Below, one piece after another: positions 62,283 to 64,000 of a stretch of 64,000 nt of DNA (positions are counted from its first letter, which is position 1; each line of letters begins with the position of its first letter). Position numbers and translations under genes: made by a program. The notes beneath the pieces are model-generated. The model searched no databases and was not told the DNA's origin. It saw only the letters and a list, made by a program, of their open reading frames with translations. This DNA comes from Sphingobacterium sp. N143 (GTDB lineage: Bacteria > Bacteroidota > Bacteroidia > Sphingobacteriales > Sphingobacteriaceae): NCBI RefSeq assembly GCF_030325625.1, contig NZ_JACAIS010000001.1:558001-622000 (forward strand), read 5' to 3'.

Positions 62283-64000
62283 TTAATTATCTTCCAATTC
62301 CATAATTTCTTCTGCCAACTGTTCCCACTGCTCCTGATACTGGGTCAACTGGGCTTTCATGGAATTGTACGAACGTGTAGTTTCCTGTAGCTGAGTAGCA
62401 TCCGAATACACAGCTTCATCAGCTAGTTTCAGCTCCAGATCTTTGACCAGCATTTCCTGTTCTGCAATTTTTTGTTCACAAGCAGCAAGTTCTTTATTCT
62501 TTTTGTTCAGCAGGCGACTCCTGTCTTCTGAAAGATGTAACTTTTCTTTTTTGACTTTGGGTTCTTCTTTGATTTTCTTTTGGGGCTTGAGTTCTGTTCT
62601 TACCTCACGTTTTGCAGCCCATTCTTCGTATTCTTGGTAAGTGCCTGGATATTCTTTAATTTCTTTGTCTTCGATAAACCAAATTTTATTGGCAACATGA
62701 TCCAGGAAATATCGGTCGTGGGAGACAACAATAAATGTTCCTTCATACTGTTGCAGCGCTTGAATCAAGATATTAACGGATTGCATGTCCAAGTGATTGG
62801 TCGGCTCATCGAGTGCCAGGAAATTGGCATCTGCCGTTAGTGCTTTTGCTAAAGCTACCCGTGATTTTTCACCTCCGGACAACACCTTGATTTTCTTGAA
62901 AGCATCATCACCGGTGAAGAGGAAACAGCCTAATATAGAGCGCAGCTCCGTTTCTGTATGCTTTGGTGCAAATGCCTGCAGTTCTGCGAGGATCGAGTTT
63001 TCTAAGTGAAGTGCCTCCAGTTGATGTTGTGCAAAGAATGTTTGCGTGACATTGTGCCCATGCTCTGCTTTGCCCTCAAATTGATTGTCTGCTCCTGCGA
63101 CGATCCGGAGTAGGGTAGACTTCCCTTTACCATTGGCACCGATTAAAGCGATCTTGTCACCCTTTTCAATGATGGCAGAAGTATTTTTCAATATTTCCAG
63201 GTTCGGGTAGGACTTAGAAATATTTTCCAATGTCACCACATGGCGCCCTGATGGTTTTGAGAATTTAAAGCTGAAATTTACCGTTGGATTATCATCATCG
63301 ACATCATCGATTTTCTCCATACGGTCCAAGGCTTTGATCCGCGACTGTGCCATTTTGGCTTTTGAGGCTTTGGCACGGAAACGCTCGATCAGGCGCTCTT
63401 CCTGCTTGATCTTTGCCTGCTGGTTTTTGAATTGATTTGCCTGCAGTTCATTTCTTAACTCCTTTTCTTCAAGGTAGAAACTATAATTACCTGCATAAAG
63501 AGTTAATTTTCCTTTTCGTGACTCTACCGTTTTCTTAATGATGCGGTCCAGAAAATATCTGTCGTGCGAGACAATGACAATGGCACCGTCAAAAGCCTGT
63601 AGATAGTTCTCAAGCCATTTGATCGATGGTAAGTCCATGTGGTTCGTCGGTTCATCCAGTAACAGGATATCCGGGGTCTGCAATAAAATTCGGGCAAGCA
63701 TGACACGCATGCGCCAGCCCCCAGAAAAGGTTGCTAAAGGTCTCTTCTGTTCTTCCTCCGAAAATCCCAGACCTGCCAGGATCTCATGGGCTTTAAACTC
63801 AAGGTTATAGCCATCCAAAGCTTCAAATTCCAATTGCTTATCACTGAGTTTATTCAGGATATCATCTGAATAGTCTGTTTCTAATTTATGTAGCAGGTCC
63901 TCAATCTCAGCATGTAGCTGATTCTGGCGCTCGAAAGCTTCCATGGCTACGTACAAAATGCTTTTATCCGAGTGGTAGGACAGTAAGTCCTGATTCAGAT
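62283..64000 (-). CDS. ABC-F family ATPase, 5' truncated by the window
   Basis: The frame is open to the window edge: upstream of the TTG at 63956 the codons read LNQDLLSYHSDKSI, the Q-loop region of the first ATPase domain, so the real start lies beyond 64000. Present are the first signature SGGWRMRVMLARILL and LLDEPTNHMD, the linker RFRAKASKAKMAQSRIKAL, the complete second domain (GANGKGKST, LSGGEKSRVALAKAL, LDEPTNHLD) and a C-terminal coiled coil (from ~residue 460 of the visible part). ABC-F proteins act on ribosomes in translation or antibiotic protection; the subtype (Uup- or YbiT-like) is undecided. Confidence 0.9.
   Translation of the reverse strand, partial: LNQDLLSYHSDKSILYVAMEAFERQNQLHAEIEDLLHKLETDYSDDILNKLSDKQLEFEALDGYNLEFKAHEILAGLGFSEEEQKRPLATFSGGWRMRVMLARILLQTPDILLLDEPTNHMDLPSIKWLENYLQAFDGAIVIVSHDRYFLDRIIKKTVESRKGKLTLYAGNYSFYLEEKELRNELQANQFKNQQAKIKQEERLIERFRAKASKAKMAQSRIKALDRMEKIDDVDDDNPTVNFSFKFSKPSGRHVVTLENISKSYPNLEILKNTSAIIEKGDKIALIGANGKGKSTLLRIVAGADNQFEGKAEHGHNVTQTFFAQHQLEALHLENSILAELQAFAPKHTETELRSILGCFLFTGDDAFKKIKVLSGGEKSRVALAKALTADANFLALDEPTNHLDMQSVNILIQALQQYEGTFIVVSHDRYFLDHVANKIWFIEDKEIKEYPGTYQEYEEWAAKREVRTELKPQKKIKEEPKVKKEKLHLSEDRSRLLNKKNKELAACEQKIAEQEMLVKDLELKLADEAVYSDATQLQETTRSYNSMKAQLTQYQEQWEQLAEEIMELEDN

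Noticed and set aside
1..64000. CRISPR arrays, insertion sequences, prophage or defence genes
   Set aside because: No regularly spaced repeats, transposase, integrase, Cas, restriction or toxin-antitoxin signature was seen on either strand.

Overview
The window looks like a chromosomal segment of a member of the Bacteroidota, most probably a Sphingobacterium- or Pedobacter-like Sphingobacteriaceae. This is inferred from the gene families (AcnB-type plus mitochondrial-type aconitase side by side, DUF1573, WG-repeat and SIS/CBS Kdo-isomerase genes, SusCD-free sugar oxidoreductase cluster), the AT-rich intergenic DNA, and above all the promoters. Many starts are preceded by the Bacteroidota -7 element TAnnTTTG, several with a TTTG/TTG-type -33 element 19-20 bases upstream, while purine-rich Shine-Dalgarno sites are mostly absent. 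Coding density is high. There is no phage, transposase, CRISPR, restriction or toxin gene, and I saw no obvious defence or secretion system.

Layout. 0-4.2 kb: the 3' part of a dicarboxylate/amino-acid:cation symporter, facing a minus-strand metN-metI-metQ methionine ABC importer operon with a SEC-C protein gene at its end. 4.4-10.9 kb: minus-strand FAH-family hydrolase, TIGR01777 epimerase-like protein, a 789-aa TPR protein, an SH3-like exported protein and an AraC regulator divergent from an MFS exporter (11.0-12.3 kb). 12.4-15.5 kb: tRNA-Ser(GCU), a 7TM-HD (PgpH-like) phosphodiesterase and rpe. 15.8-24.8 kb: two unrelated aconitases in tandem, an outer-membrane barrel protein, an MBL-fold hydrolase and ATP-dependent PEP carboxykinase, i.e. 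TCA/gluconeogenesis genes. 24.9-32.5 kb: PPK2, a 511-base intergenic region with two sRNA-like elements, smc, a FrnE-type DsbA protein, a patatin-like lipase and a GDPD lipoprotein. 32.8-44.5 kb: topA, a small conserved gene and cmk; an aminotransferase; kdsD divergent from recQ-kdsA (Kdo synthesis on both sides of one intergenic region); a degenerate DEAD-box-like ATPase; an SMR exporter. 44.7-52.2 kb: TPR histidine kinase and LuxR-type response regulator, two exported or anchored proteins that look paralogous, and a YihY-family membrane protein. 52.2-57.7 kb: Gfo/Idh oxidoreductase and TIM-barrel epimerase divergent from a GMC oxidoreductase across a perfect LacI-type palindrome, then an unknown membrane protein. 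58.0-64.0 kb: PhyH dioxygenase, WG-repeat protein, GNAT and MarR-GNAT genes with a strong operator palindrome, tRNA-Lys(UUU) with a duplicated 3' end and terminator, and the 3' part of an ABC-F ATPase.

The items most worth a second look are the paired sRNA-like elements at 25.8-26.1 kb, whose terminator stems differ by compensatory changes; the 20-bp palindrome in the sugar oxidation cluster; the MarR-GNAT operator; the tRNA-Lys 3'-end duplication; the helicase-like protein lacking motif VI; and the paralogous pair beside the two-component system. Both window ends cut through genes. All family assignments were made by reading the sequence; no database search was run.
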